DNA from: CAVQZA01 sp963718355
GTDB taxonomy: Bacteria; Actinomycetota; Thermoleophilia; Gaiellales; Gaiellaceae
Assembly (NCBI GenBank): GCA_963718355.1
Contig: CAVQZA010000005.1
Span: 62,001 to 126,000 of the forward strand
Direction of reading: 5' to 3'
Length of the DNA stretch: 64,000 bases
Shown here one piece after another: positions 16,174-23,799 of the stretch (positions within the stretch are counted from its first letter, which is position 1; every line of letters starts with the position of its first letter). Made by a program: the position numbers and the translations under genes. The notes beneath the pieces were generated by a model. The model made no database searches. It was not told where the DNA came from and was given only the letters and a program-made list of their open reading frames with translations.

Positions 16174-18072
16174 GAGACCAGCGCCTCGACGCTCACCTCG
16201 CCCTGCTGACGGCCGCCCTCGCGGGCTACCTGCGGCAGCTGCGCCTGTGCTGGACGGCGCCCGTGGACGACCAGCTCGACCCGGAGGTGGCGCGCATCGT
16301 CGCGGGCGTCGGCGCCCGGCCCGCGCCGGCGGCTCGAGAGACAGCGGGTGCGTCGGCGTTGCTCGTCGTGAACGGAGACGGCCCACTCGCGCGGATCGCC
16401 GCAGCTCTCGAGCTCTCGCCCGGCGAGGAGGCGCTCGTCGCCGGAGCCTGGTGGTCGGAGGTCGACCCGCAGCTGTCGATCGTGCTCGGGTGTGCCCACG
16501 ACGACGCCGCCCGCCGTTTTGCGTCCGTCGCGCTGCTTCGCCTCGTCCTCGAGCCCTTCGGGCTCGAGCTGCCCGCGGGGCTCGACGACGCCTCGCCGCT
16601 CGTCGCCAACGGCGTGATCGAGGCAGGGGCGGGCGCGACCGGGCCATTGCGACTCACGGCGACCGCGCGGCTCGTGCTCGCGGGCGAGCTGCCGCGTTCC
16701 CTGTTCGTGGATCGCTCGCCGCCGACCCGTCTCGGGGCCGAGACGGCCGCGCTCGCCCGCCGGCTCCGCTCCGGTGCGGCCGGAGTCACGGTGCTGCGCG
16801 GCCCGGCCGGGATCGGACGCACGGCGGTGGCTGCCGCCGCGGCGGCAGAGGTCGGGCTCGTCCCGGTCGGCGCAGGCCGCGCCGGGAGCTGAGCTGAGAC
16901 TCCTCGCGCGTACCGGGGTCGGCTTGCCCATCGTCGACGTCGCGACCGCCGTTGAGCTCCGCTGGCGCCCGAGCGACGGCCCGCTCGTGGCGGTCGCAGC
17001 ACCGGGCGAGACCGTCCAGGGCGGCTACGTCGTCGACCTTCGTGCTCCGGACTTCGACGAGCGGGAGCACGTCTGGCAGGAGGCGCTCGCAGCGACTCCG
17101 TCGGTGGATGGGCTCGCCTCAGCTCTCGCGACTCGTTTTGCGTTCACCGAGGGAGACGTCGAGCAGACGCTCGTCCGTTCGCATGCCGACGCCCTGTGGC
17201 GAGACCTGCCTCTTGCCGCCGCCGACATCTGGGATGCCGCCCGGCGCCAGCCCGAGCACGCCCTGGGCCGGCTCGCCGCCCTCGTCACGCCGGCGTTCAC
17301 GCTGAACGACCTCGTCCTTCCGCCCGAGCCGCTCGCGCAGCTGCGCGAGCTTGTCGCTCATGTGGAGCTTCAGCACCTCGTTCTCGACCGCTGGGGCTTC
17401 CGCCGCCGCATGCCGCGGGGCCAGGGCGTGATCTGCCTCTTCGCCGGCCCACCGGGCACCGGGAAGACGATGGCCGCCGAGGCGATTGCGCACGCGCTGC
17501 GCCAGGACCTGTACCGGGTCGACCTCTCGGCCGTCGTCTCGAAGTACATCGGCGAGACCGAGAAGAACCTCGCCACGGCGTTCGACGAGGCCGAGCGGGC
17601 GAGCGCCGTTCTCTTCTTCGACGAGGCCGACTCGCTGTTCGGCAAGCGCACGGAGGTCAAGGACGCGCACGACCGCTACGCGAACCTCGAGGTCAACTAC
17701 CTTCTCCAGCGGATCGAGACCTTCACAGGCCTCGTCCTCCTCGCATCCAACCGCCACTCCGCACTCGACGAGGCGTTTGCCCGCCGGCTGCGCTTCGTGA
17801 TCCGCTTCGAGCAGCCGGACCATGCGCTGCGCTCCGACCTCTGGCGGCGCTCGTTCCCGCCCGAAACGGCGCTCGAGGGGCTCGACTGGGACGAGCTCGC
17901 CGAACCGGAGCTCTCCGGTGGGAGCATCCAGAGCGCAGCGCTCGCCGCCGCCTACCTCGCCGCCGCGAACGGCGGCACCGTGACCCGCGCGCACGTCGAG
18001 CACGCCCTCCGGCGCGAGCACGAGAAGCTCGGCAAGTCGTTCGCCGGTCTGTTCGCAGAGGCCCGCCCGTGA
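16170..18072 (+). CDS. eCIS AAA+ ATPase (Pvc15/Afp15-like), reading frame broken once
   Basis: About 633 residues if two frames are joined. Frame one, from GTG 16170, gives an N-terminal helical domain and a degenerate P-loop (RGPAGIGRTAV) and stops at 16892. Frame two resumes with PGAELRLLARTGVGLP, DVATAVELRW and continues to a classical AAA+ module: Walker A GPPGTGKT near residue 427, Walker B AVLFFDEADSLFGKR near 480, sensor NRHSALDEAFARRLRF with an Arg finger. No start or ribosome site explains a separate second gene, so a 1-base indel near 16870-16885 is likely (error or mutation). The ATPase is thought to aid particle assembly or disassembly. Confidence 0.8.
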
Positions 18073-18263
18073 CGTCGCGCAGGCCGCTGCAGTTGCGCGT
18101 CGAGGTGTCGGCGGCTCCGGCGCCAGGCCTGCTACGGGCGGCGATCGAGCGGCGCCTGGTGGGAGGAACGTTTCCGAGCGGTCCCGAGAATGCCGTCGGC
18201 GAGGCGGTCGCTCGTGCCGTGCGCGACGAAGTGTCGGGCCGGGAGGGGACGTCGTGGCGCTGA
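18069..18263 (+). CDS. Small overlapping eCIS-operon protein
   Basis: 64 residues from a GTG that overlaps the ATPase stop (GTGA) and ends 10 bases inside the next gene. The sequence LQLRVEVSAAPAPGLLRAAIERRLVGG, PENAVGEAVARAVRDEV reads as a folded strand-helix-helix protein rather than a shadow frame, and the double overlap is typical of this operon. No family recognised; possibly an assembly chaperone or minor baseplate part. Confidence 0.5.
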   Translation: MTSRRPLQLRVEVSAAPAPGLLRAAIERRLVGGTFPSGPENAVGEAVARAVRDEVSGREGTSWR

Positions 18264-18898
18264 TCAAGGGCTTGCTGGCGTCGTACTCCAACCCGCTCCT
18301 CGGGGTCGTGCCGACGACCGTCCTCTTCCAGTACAACCCGAGCGAGATCACCCGCGTGTTCCAGGTCGCGGAACCCTCGCCCGCCGCCGCCTCCGAGCCG
18401 ACCGGCTCGGCGCGGAATGCAGTCCGTCCGGCGGCCGAGGACTATTCCCTGAAGCTCGAGTTCGACGCCACGGACGGGCTCGAACGCGGCGGCCCGATCA
18501 CGATCGCGTTCGGCATCGCGCCGCGTCTCGCCGCCCTCGAGATGCTCGTCCAGCCGGTCGGCTCCTCGGTGCTCGGCGGCCTCGCCGGCGCGCTCTCGGG
18601 CGGCCTCCTCGGCGGCGGCGGAGCGACCGTGCCCGCCGGCCGGCTCCCGCTGACGCTCTTCGTCTGGGGGCCGGGGCGCGTCACGCCGGTGCGACTCAAG
18701 TCGCTGACGATCCAGGAGACGGCATTCGACGAGCTGCTGAACCCGATTCAGGCGACCGTCGACCTCAGCTTCTCGGTGCTCCGGGTCGACGATCCCTCCG
18801 TCGACGACATCGTCACGCGCGCCGCCGCCAAGTACTACCAGGGTGCCCGTGAAGCGAAGGCGGCCCTTCAGCTGGCCCAGATCCCGGAGCTGCTCTGA
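18254..18898 (+). CDS. CIS tube/adaptor protein (Afp7-like, CIS_tube family)
   Basis: 214 residues, GTG start. The N-terminal LLGVVPTTVLFQYNPSEITRVFQV is the hallmark of contractile injection system tube-adaptor proteins, and the C-terminal VRLKSLTIQETAFDELLNPIQATVDLSFSVL is the second conserved block. A Gly-rich loop (VLGGLAGALSGGLLGGGG) lies between. These proteins connect the inner tube to the spike/hub and often carry a LysM domain; here the LysM-like part is encoded by the next gene. Overlaps that gene by one base (TGATG). Confidence 0.85.
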   Translation: MALIKGLLASYSNPLLGVVPTTVLFQYNPSEITRVFQVAEPSPAAASEPTGSARNAVRPAAEDYSLKLEFDATDGLERGGPITIAFGIAPRLAALEMLVQPVGSSVLGGLAGALSGGLLGGGGATVPAGRLPLTLFVWGPGRVTPVRLKSLTIQETAFDELLNPIQATVDLSFSVLRVDDPSVDDIVTRAAAKYYQGAREAKAALQLAQIPELL

Positions 18899-19173
18899 TG
18901 CCGGTCGATCCGACCTCGCGCTACGCCGGCCTGCCCGAGATCACCGTGCTGGCCCCGGACGGCACCATCCGGACGATGAGCGCTCCACGCGTCGCGCCCG
19001 AGCCGCCGCTGAGCGGGAGCTACCAGGTGCGCGGCGGCGACCGCCTCGACCTGCTCGGTCAGGCAGCGACAGGGGACTCGACGCGCTGGTGGGTGCTCGC
19101 CGACGCGAACCCGTGGGACGACGCGACCCGCCTCGAAGAGCCCGGCGAGACGATCGAGCTGCCTCGTGCCTGA
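18898..19173 (+). CDS. LysM-like tail protein
   Basis: 91 residues. A short N terminus (SRYAGLPEITVLAPDG) leads to SYQVRGGDRLDLLGQAATGDSTRWWVLADANPWDDATRLEEPGETIELP, a LysM/tail protein X-type fold as in T4 gp53 and P2 gpX relatives, which hold the hub complex or contact peptidoglycan. Normally this domain is fused to the adaptor; here it is separate. The hub gene GTG starts 8 bases before its stop. Confidence 0.75.
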   Translation: MPVDPTSRYAGLPEITVLAPDGTIRTMSAPRVAPEPPLSGSYQVRGGDRLDLLGQAATGDSTRWWVLADANPWDDATRLEEPGETIELPRA

Positions 19174-20267
19174 CACCACGCTCCTGATCGAGCTCGACGG
19201 CAACCAACTCTCTGCCGACGACCTGCGCTCGCTCGTCGAGGTGCAGCTCGAGGAGTCCCTGGACGTCGCCGACGCCGCGACCCTCGTCGCCACCCTGGAC
19301 GCCGACCTGTCGGGGGAATGGACGTCCATTCTCGACCCGCTCCTCACGCCGTCGACGCCGGTCGTGGTGCAGGTGAGCCGCGGCGGTACGACCTATCGCT
19401 TCGAGGGCCGCTCCACCGAGGCGTCGTGGACGATCGACCCCGAGGGCGCCTCGCGGCTCTCGGTGACCGCGGTCGACCGGACGCTCGAGCTCGACCTCGA
19501 GGAGAAGGTGGTCGCCTGGCCCGGCAGCTCCGACAGCGACATCGCCGAGACGATCTTCTCCTCCTCCCCTTATCACTTCGGCACGAACATCGAGTCGACG
19601 CTCGCCGGGCCCGATCCCGACGTTCACGTGGTCCTCCAGCGCGGGAGCGACATGGCCTTCCTGCGCGCGCTCGCCGCGAAGTGGGGTTACGCCACCTACC
19701 TCGAGGCGAGCGAGGCGGGAATCGTCGGTCATTTCCACTCGATCGACCCGCTCGCCGACCCGCAAGGCGAGCTTTCGCTCGGCTTCGGCGCCGACGCCCA
19801 GCACGTGAGCGCGAGCGCGAACCTCGTCGAAGGGCATCGCGTCGAAGGTCTCGCGCTTCCCGGCGCTCTCCGACACGGCCCAGACGGCGGACTCGACCGG
19901 GGAGGACGAGACGCAGGGAGCTCATACTCTCGGCGGCCTTGCGACCGTGCTGATGACGCCGGACGACGTCACCGGCGAGATCGACCCCTCGTCCACCGCG
20001 GATGCACTCGCTCGGCACTCGGCCTTCGCAGTCCAGCTGACGGTCGAGATCGACGCCGACCGGGTCGGGCAGCTGCTACGGGCCCGCAGGCCGGTACTCG
20101 TGGGAGGCCTCGGCACCTCGCTGTCGGGCCGCTGGCTCGTCGAGCGGGTCCGGCACATCGTCACGCTCGAACGTCATCGCCAGCAGCTGACGCTGATCCG
20201 CAATGCGCTCGGTCTGACCGGCGACGAGCCGTTCGGCTCGACTGGTGCGAACGGAGGGTCGCCGTGA
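19166..20267 (+). CDS. eCIS hub protein (gpD/gp27-like, Afp8 N-terminal part), reading frame broken once
   Basis: About 366 residues if joined. The first frame from GTG 19166 gives a late-control-D-type hub start (LIELDGNQLSADDLRSLVEVQLEES) and RGSDMAFLRALAAKWGYATYLEA, GHFHSIDPLADPQGELSLGFG, a strong gpD signature. After SANLVEGHRVE (near 19850) this frame degenerates into Arg-rich nonsense, while the +1 frame continues sensibly (ALSDTAQTADSTGEDE.., LATVLMTPDDVTGEID, LVERVRHIVTLERHRQQLTLIRNAL) to a stop at 20267. A single extra base, probably in the CCCGG at about 19860, explains this. The hub trimer carries the spike. Confidence 0.8.
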
Positions 20268-20752
20268 TCGAGCGGTTCGTCGGCAAGTTCCAGGCGACGG
20301 TGGTCGACAACGACGATCCGCTCGGCTTGGCGCGCCTCAGGCTCAGGTGCGATGAGGTCTTCCAGGACGAGACGTTCGGCTGGGCCCTCCCTTCGACTCC
20401 GTATTCCGGCGAGAACGCGGGTCTCGCAGCGGTGCCGCCGAAGGACAGCCTCGTCTGGGTCGAATGGCCGGCCGGCGATACGAGCCGGGTGGCGATCTGG
20501 TCGGGCGGCTCCTGGGCCAGGGACAAGGGAGTGCCGGACGCAGGCCCCGAGGTGGTGTTGCTCGTCACCCCGGCGGGCCACAGGATCGCACTGAAGGACA
20601 GCGCGGGGAGCGAGTCGATCGAGGTCAAGGCCGTCTCGGGCGCCAGGATCCTGCTCGACTCGAACGGGATCTCGATCGAGTTCGGGAGCCAGAAGATCGC
20701 GCTCACCACCGCGTCGGTCTCCATCAACGACGGTGCGCTGGAGGTGATGTGA
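20264..20752 (+). CDS. eCIS baseplate spike OB-fold protein (gp5/gpV-like)
   Basis: 162 residues from GTG 20264, overlapping the hub stop (GTGA). VGKFQATVVDNDDPLGLARLRLRCDEV, WALPSTPYSG, VWVEWPAGDTSRVAIWSGGSW is the oligonucleotide/oligosaccharide-binding fold of phage baseplate V/VgrG gp5 proteins, followed by strands typical of the base of a beta-helical spike (HRIALKDSAGSESIEVKAVSG). In Afp8/PVC8 the hub and spike are one protein; here they are split into two genes. It forms the central spike shaft. Confidence 0.87.
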   Translation: MIERFVGKFQATVVDNDDPLGLARLRLRCDEVFQDETFGWALPSTPYSGENAGLAAVPPKDSLVWVEWPAGDTSRVAIWSGGSWARDKGVPDAGPEVVLLVTPAGHRIALKDSAGSESIEVKAVSGARILLDSNGISIEFGSQKIALTTASVSINDGALEVM

Positions 20753-21081
20753 TGGCGTACGTCCTCGACGCAGCGACCCAGATCGTCTGCCCGCACGGCG
20801 GGCAAGGTGTCGCGACGCCGTCCAACCAGCGCGTGACGCTCGGCGGCAGCCCCGCGCTCGTCGTCACCGACCTGGTGACGATCGCCGGCTGCTCCTTCAA
20901 CGTCTCGGGAGCGCCGTCGCCGTGCCTCCAGGTGCAGTGGCTCGCGCCGGCAAACCGTGTCACGGTCGGCGGCACGCCGGCTCTCCTCTCGAGCTCGGTC
21001 GGGCTCTGCGTCAACGCGGCGGGTGCGCCACAGGGGCCGGCCACCCTCGCGGGCTTCCAGACGAAGGTGCAGGGGCAGTGA
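20752..21081 (+). CDS. PAAR-like spike tip protein
   Basis: 109 residues, 1-base overlap with the spike gene. Contains CPHGGQGVATPSNQRVTLGGSPALVVTDLVTIAGCSF, and NRVTVGGTPALLSSSVGLCVNAAGAPQGPA: repeated V-x-x-G-G-x-P-A-L strands with His and Cys residues (three or more Cys, CPHG) that could bind a tip metal ion. This matches the pattern of eCIS tip proteins at the Afp10 position. It sharpens the spike that punctures the target envelope. Confidence 0.8.
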   Translation: MAYVLDAATQIVCPHGGQGVATPSNQRVTLGGSPALVVTDLVTIAGCSFNVSGAPSPCLQVQWLAPANRVTVGGTPALLSSSVGLCVNAAGAPQGPATLAGFQTKVQGQ

Positions 21082-21440
21082 GCGAAGCACGCCATCCGTA
21101 CCGCCTCACGCAGGCGCGGCTCCTCGAGCAGGCGGCCTCAGAGCGGCACATCGCGGACATGGTGCGTCTGGTGCTCCTCACCGGTGTCGCCGAGAGGCTG
21201 CACCGGCCCGACTTCGGCGCCGGGCTCGGCACCGCGCTGTTCGAGCCGCTCGACGGCGCCGTGACGAGCCTGATCGAGGCTCGCGCTCAAGACTCGCTCG
21301 GCCGCGGGCTCGGCGACCGGATCGAGGTCCTCGACGTGACCGTCGGCGTCTCGGGTGAATCCGAGCTCGACGCGTCGGTGACATACCGGCTTCGCCCAGC
21401 CGGGCCGCCGCTCAAGATCGAGGTGCAGACGAGTGTCTGA
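21078..21440 (+). CDS. Baseplate wedge protein gp25/GpW-like
   Basis: 120 residues from GTG 21078 (GTGA overlap). SERHIADMVRLVLLTGVAERLHRPDFGAGLGTALFEPLDGAVTSLIEARAQDSL, then RIEVLDVTV, has the gp25/W signature (E-R-x-x-R-P-x-F-G-x-G-L, F-E-P). gp25 starts sheath polymerisation on the baseplate. Overlaps the first J-like gene by 8 bases. Confidence 0.9.
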   Translation: MSEARHPYRLTQARLLEQAASERHIADMVRLVLLTGVAERLHRPDFGAGLGTALFEPLDGAVTSLIEARAQDSLGRGLGDRIEVLDVTVGVSGESELDASVTYRLRPAGPPLKIEVQTSV

Positions 21441-23799
21441 CCCCGCGACGCTCGAGCCGTCCTGTCCGCCGCTGCAGCGGCCGGAGGCGCTGTTCGCGAC
21501 CGGCGCGACGGTGCAGGGGTTGCGCGCGGCGCAGGTGCGCACTGCGGGCGGAAGCCTCTTCCTGGACGTCTGGCTCTACCAGGATCCTCCTGCGGCTCTT
21601 GCCAGCCCCGCCGTCTGGGAGCTCAGTGCGGCCCACGGCGTCGCGCCCGTCTCGATCTCGGCCGCAGCGATCCAGGCCGCGCCGACGCCGCATATCGAGC
21701 TGACGCTCGTCGGCGCCCCGGACCCGACCCTCTACCGGATCGATGTCGTCGACCCGCCACCCGTGCCGTTCGACCCGCTGCGCACGTTCCTGCCGGTGCG
21801 CCTGCGGCCCGACTGCGACGCGCTCGGCTCGTGCTTCGCCGTGCCGCCTGCACCGCCGCCACCGCCGCCGTCGCCCGTTCACGACTATCTCGCGCGCGAT
21901 TGGCGTTCGCTGCGCCAGGCTCTGCTCGAGTTTCTGCTGCAGGATTACCCGGACGCCGACGTCTCGATCGCCGACCCGACGGTCACTCTGCTCGAGCTCT
22001 TCGCCCATGTGGGCGACCTTCTCCATTACCGCCTCGACCGAGTCGCCACCGAGGCGTATCTGGAGACCGCGCGCCGTCGCACCTCGGTGCGACGGCTGAC
22101 CCGCCTCGTCGACTACCAGCTTGGAGAGGCCGTCTCGGCGCGGACGTTCGTGCACGTCCAGGTCGCCCCCGGGACGGGGCCTGCATCCGTCGCGGTCGGC
22201 GACGTCGCGTTCGACGCCCCGGGCTCCCAGCTCGCCTTCACCGTCGACGCCGCGCTCACCGCACGGGATGCCCTGGGCGAGATCCCGATCTACGACTGGG
22301 GTGAGGAGGCCTGCTGCCTGCCGCTCGGCGCGACCGAGTGCGTGCTCGTGCGGCCCAAGCCAGCGGATCCGCTCGGCGCGACCTGGCTCGCCCCGGGTGA
22401 CCTCCTCGCCTTCGAAGTGGTCGATCCCGTCGACCGCACTGCGCACCACACCTGGGCGACGCGCGGACAGGACTGGCCGGTGGTGAGCCCGGCGAACGCC
22501 TTCCGCGACCCGCTCGCCAGTCGCACCGCGCAGGTCGTCACTCTGACCGCCGTCGAACCGATCGACGATCCGCTGCTCGGCTCCGGGCTGCCACTCTTCC
22601 GTGTCGCCTGGTCGCGGGCGGACGCCCTTGCCCGCTCGTATGCGGTCGGCATCGACGCGTCGGAGGGCTCGGACGAAGTGACGGTGGCCCGTGCGAACCT
22701 CGTTCCGGCGCACCACGGCCTGCTCGTCGACCCCGGAGGCCTCGTGCCGCAGCCCGACGACGGCTACGCGCTCACCTCCGCCGGCAACCCCTCCCTCGGT
22801 GGCCCCGGCGTCGCGCTCGACGAGACCGGGATGCCCCATCGGCTGGAGGTGACCGTGACCCTTCCGTCCGGAGTGGCCGCGGCCGCCGACTGGGTCGACA
22901 CGCTCCTCGACCCCGACCTCTCGGAATCCGACTTTCCGTTCGTGGTCGAGGTGGAGGACCGCGAGACGCCGGAGCTGCGGTTCCACACCGGTGCGGTCGG
23001 CGCGGATCCGCCGGTGGGAAGCGCGATCTCGGCTCGGTACGAGGTGGGGGGCGGGACCCTTGGGAACGTCCCCGCGAACGCGCTCCACCTGCTCGAGCTC
23101 GGCGCAGGGGGCACCGTCCCTGCGCGCAATCCCGCTGCGGCGATGGGCGGCCTCGACCGCACGGCGCTCGCGGTGGCCCGGCGCGATGCGCCCGAGGCGT
23201 TCGCGGCGGCGCCGCGGCGAGCGGTGATCGCGGCCGACTATGCAGCCGCGGCCGCCGCCGACGGCGCCGTGAAGCGGGCGATCGCACGCCGGACCTGGTC
23301 GGGCTCGTGGCCCCTGATGACGACCGTCGTCGACCTCGACGTGGACGCGGATGACGTCGCCCAGGAGGCGGTTGCCCGGATCGGGGCGACCCTCGACGGA
23401 TTGCGCATGCTCGGCGTCGAGTCGGCCGTGATCCAGGGCACTCCGGTCGGCCTGCTGATCGCCCTCGAGGTTTGCGCGCTGCCCGGCTTCGACCCCGAGC
23501 GCCTCCGCGTGGCGATCCTCCAGCTGCTGCGCCCGGGCAGCGACGAGTCCCCCGGCCTCTTCAACCATTCGCGCCTGCTCCTCGGCGCGTCCGTGTACCT
23601 GTCGTCCGTGCTCGCAGCCGTGGCCGGACTGCCGGGTGTCGATGCGGTCGAGGCGACGCAGGCCCGGCGCTTCTCCGACCCCGCCGGAACCGTGCACGAG
23701 GTGATTGCCGTCGCGGCGGACGAGGTCGCCGTGCTGGACGACGACCCGGGATTCCCGGAGCGCGGCCGGCTCGACGTCGTCGTGAGGGGGCAGGGATGA
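21433..23799 (+). CDS. Baseplate J-like protein 1 (Afp11/gp6-like wedge)
   Basis: 788 residues, GTG start. A divergent N-terminal domain ends in a proline linker (PPAPPPPPPSPVHDYLARDW), then DYPDADVSIADPTVTLLELFAHVGDLLHYRLDRVATEAYLETARRRTSVRRLTRLVDYQLGEA, the typical opening of eCIS putative baseplate assembly proteins, and gp6/J-type strands (LGNVPANALHLLE.., ARRDAPEAFAAAPRRAVIAADYAAAA, MTTVVDLDVDADDVAQEAVARIGATLDGLRMLG). It forms baseplate wedges together with the second J-like protein. Overlaps that gene by 4 bases. Confidence 0.88.
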   Translation: MSDPATLEPSCPPLQRPEALFATGATVQGLRAAQVRTAGGSLFLDVWLYQDPPAALASPAVWELSAAHGVAPVSISAAAIQAAPTPHIELTLVGAPDPTLYRIDVVDPPPVPFDPLRTFLPVRLRPDCDALGSCFAVPPAPPPPPPSPVHDYLARDWRSLRQALLEFLLQDYPDADVSIADPTVTLLELFAHVGDLLHYRLDRVATEAYLETARRRTSVRRLTRLVDYQLGEAVSARTFVHVQVAPGTGPASVAVGDVAFDAPGSQLAFTVDAALTARDALGEIPIYDWGEEACCLPLGATECVLVRPKPADPLGATWLAPGDLLAFEVVDPVDRTAHHTWATRGQDWPVVSPANAFRDPLASRTAQVVTLTAVEPIDDPLLGSGLPLFRVAWSRADALARSYAVGIDASEGSDEVTVARANLVPAHHGLLVDPGGLVPQPDDGYALTSAGNPSLGGPGVALDETGMPHRLEVTVTLPSGVAAAADWVDTLLDPDLSESDFPFVVEVEDRETPELRFHTGAVGADPPVGSAISARYEVGGGTLGNVPANALHLLELGAGGTVPARNPAAAMGGLDRTALAVARRDAPEAFAAAPRRAVIAADYAAAAAADGAVKRAIARRTWSGSWPLMTTVVDLDVDADDVAQEAVARIGATLDGLRMLGVESAVIQGTPVGLLIALEVCALPGFDPERLRVAILQLLRPGSDESPGLFNHSRLLLGASVYLSSVLAAVAGLPGVDAVEATQARRFSDPAGTVHEVIAVAADEVAVLDDDPGFPERGRLDVVVRGQG

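Noticed and set aside
21412..23697. 761-codon minus-strand frame
   Set aside because: Antisense of wedge protein 1, no start signal, no family pattern.
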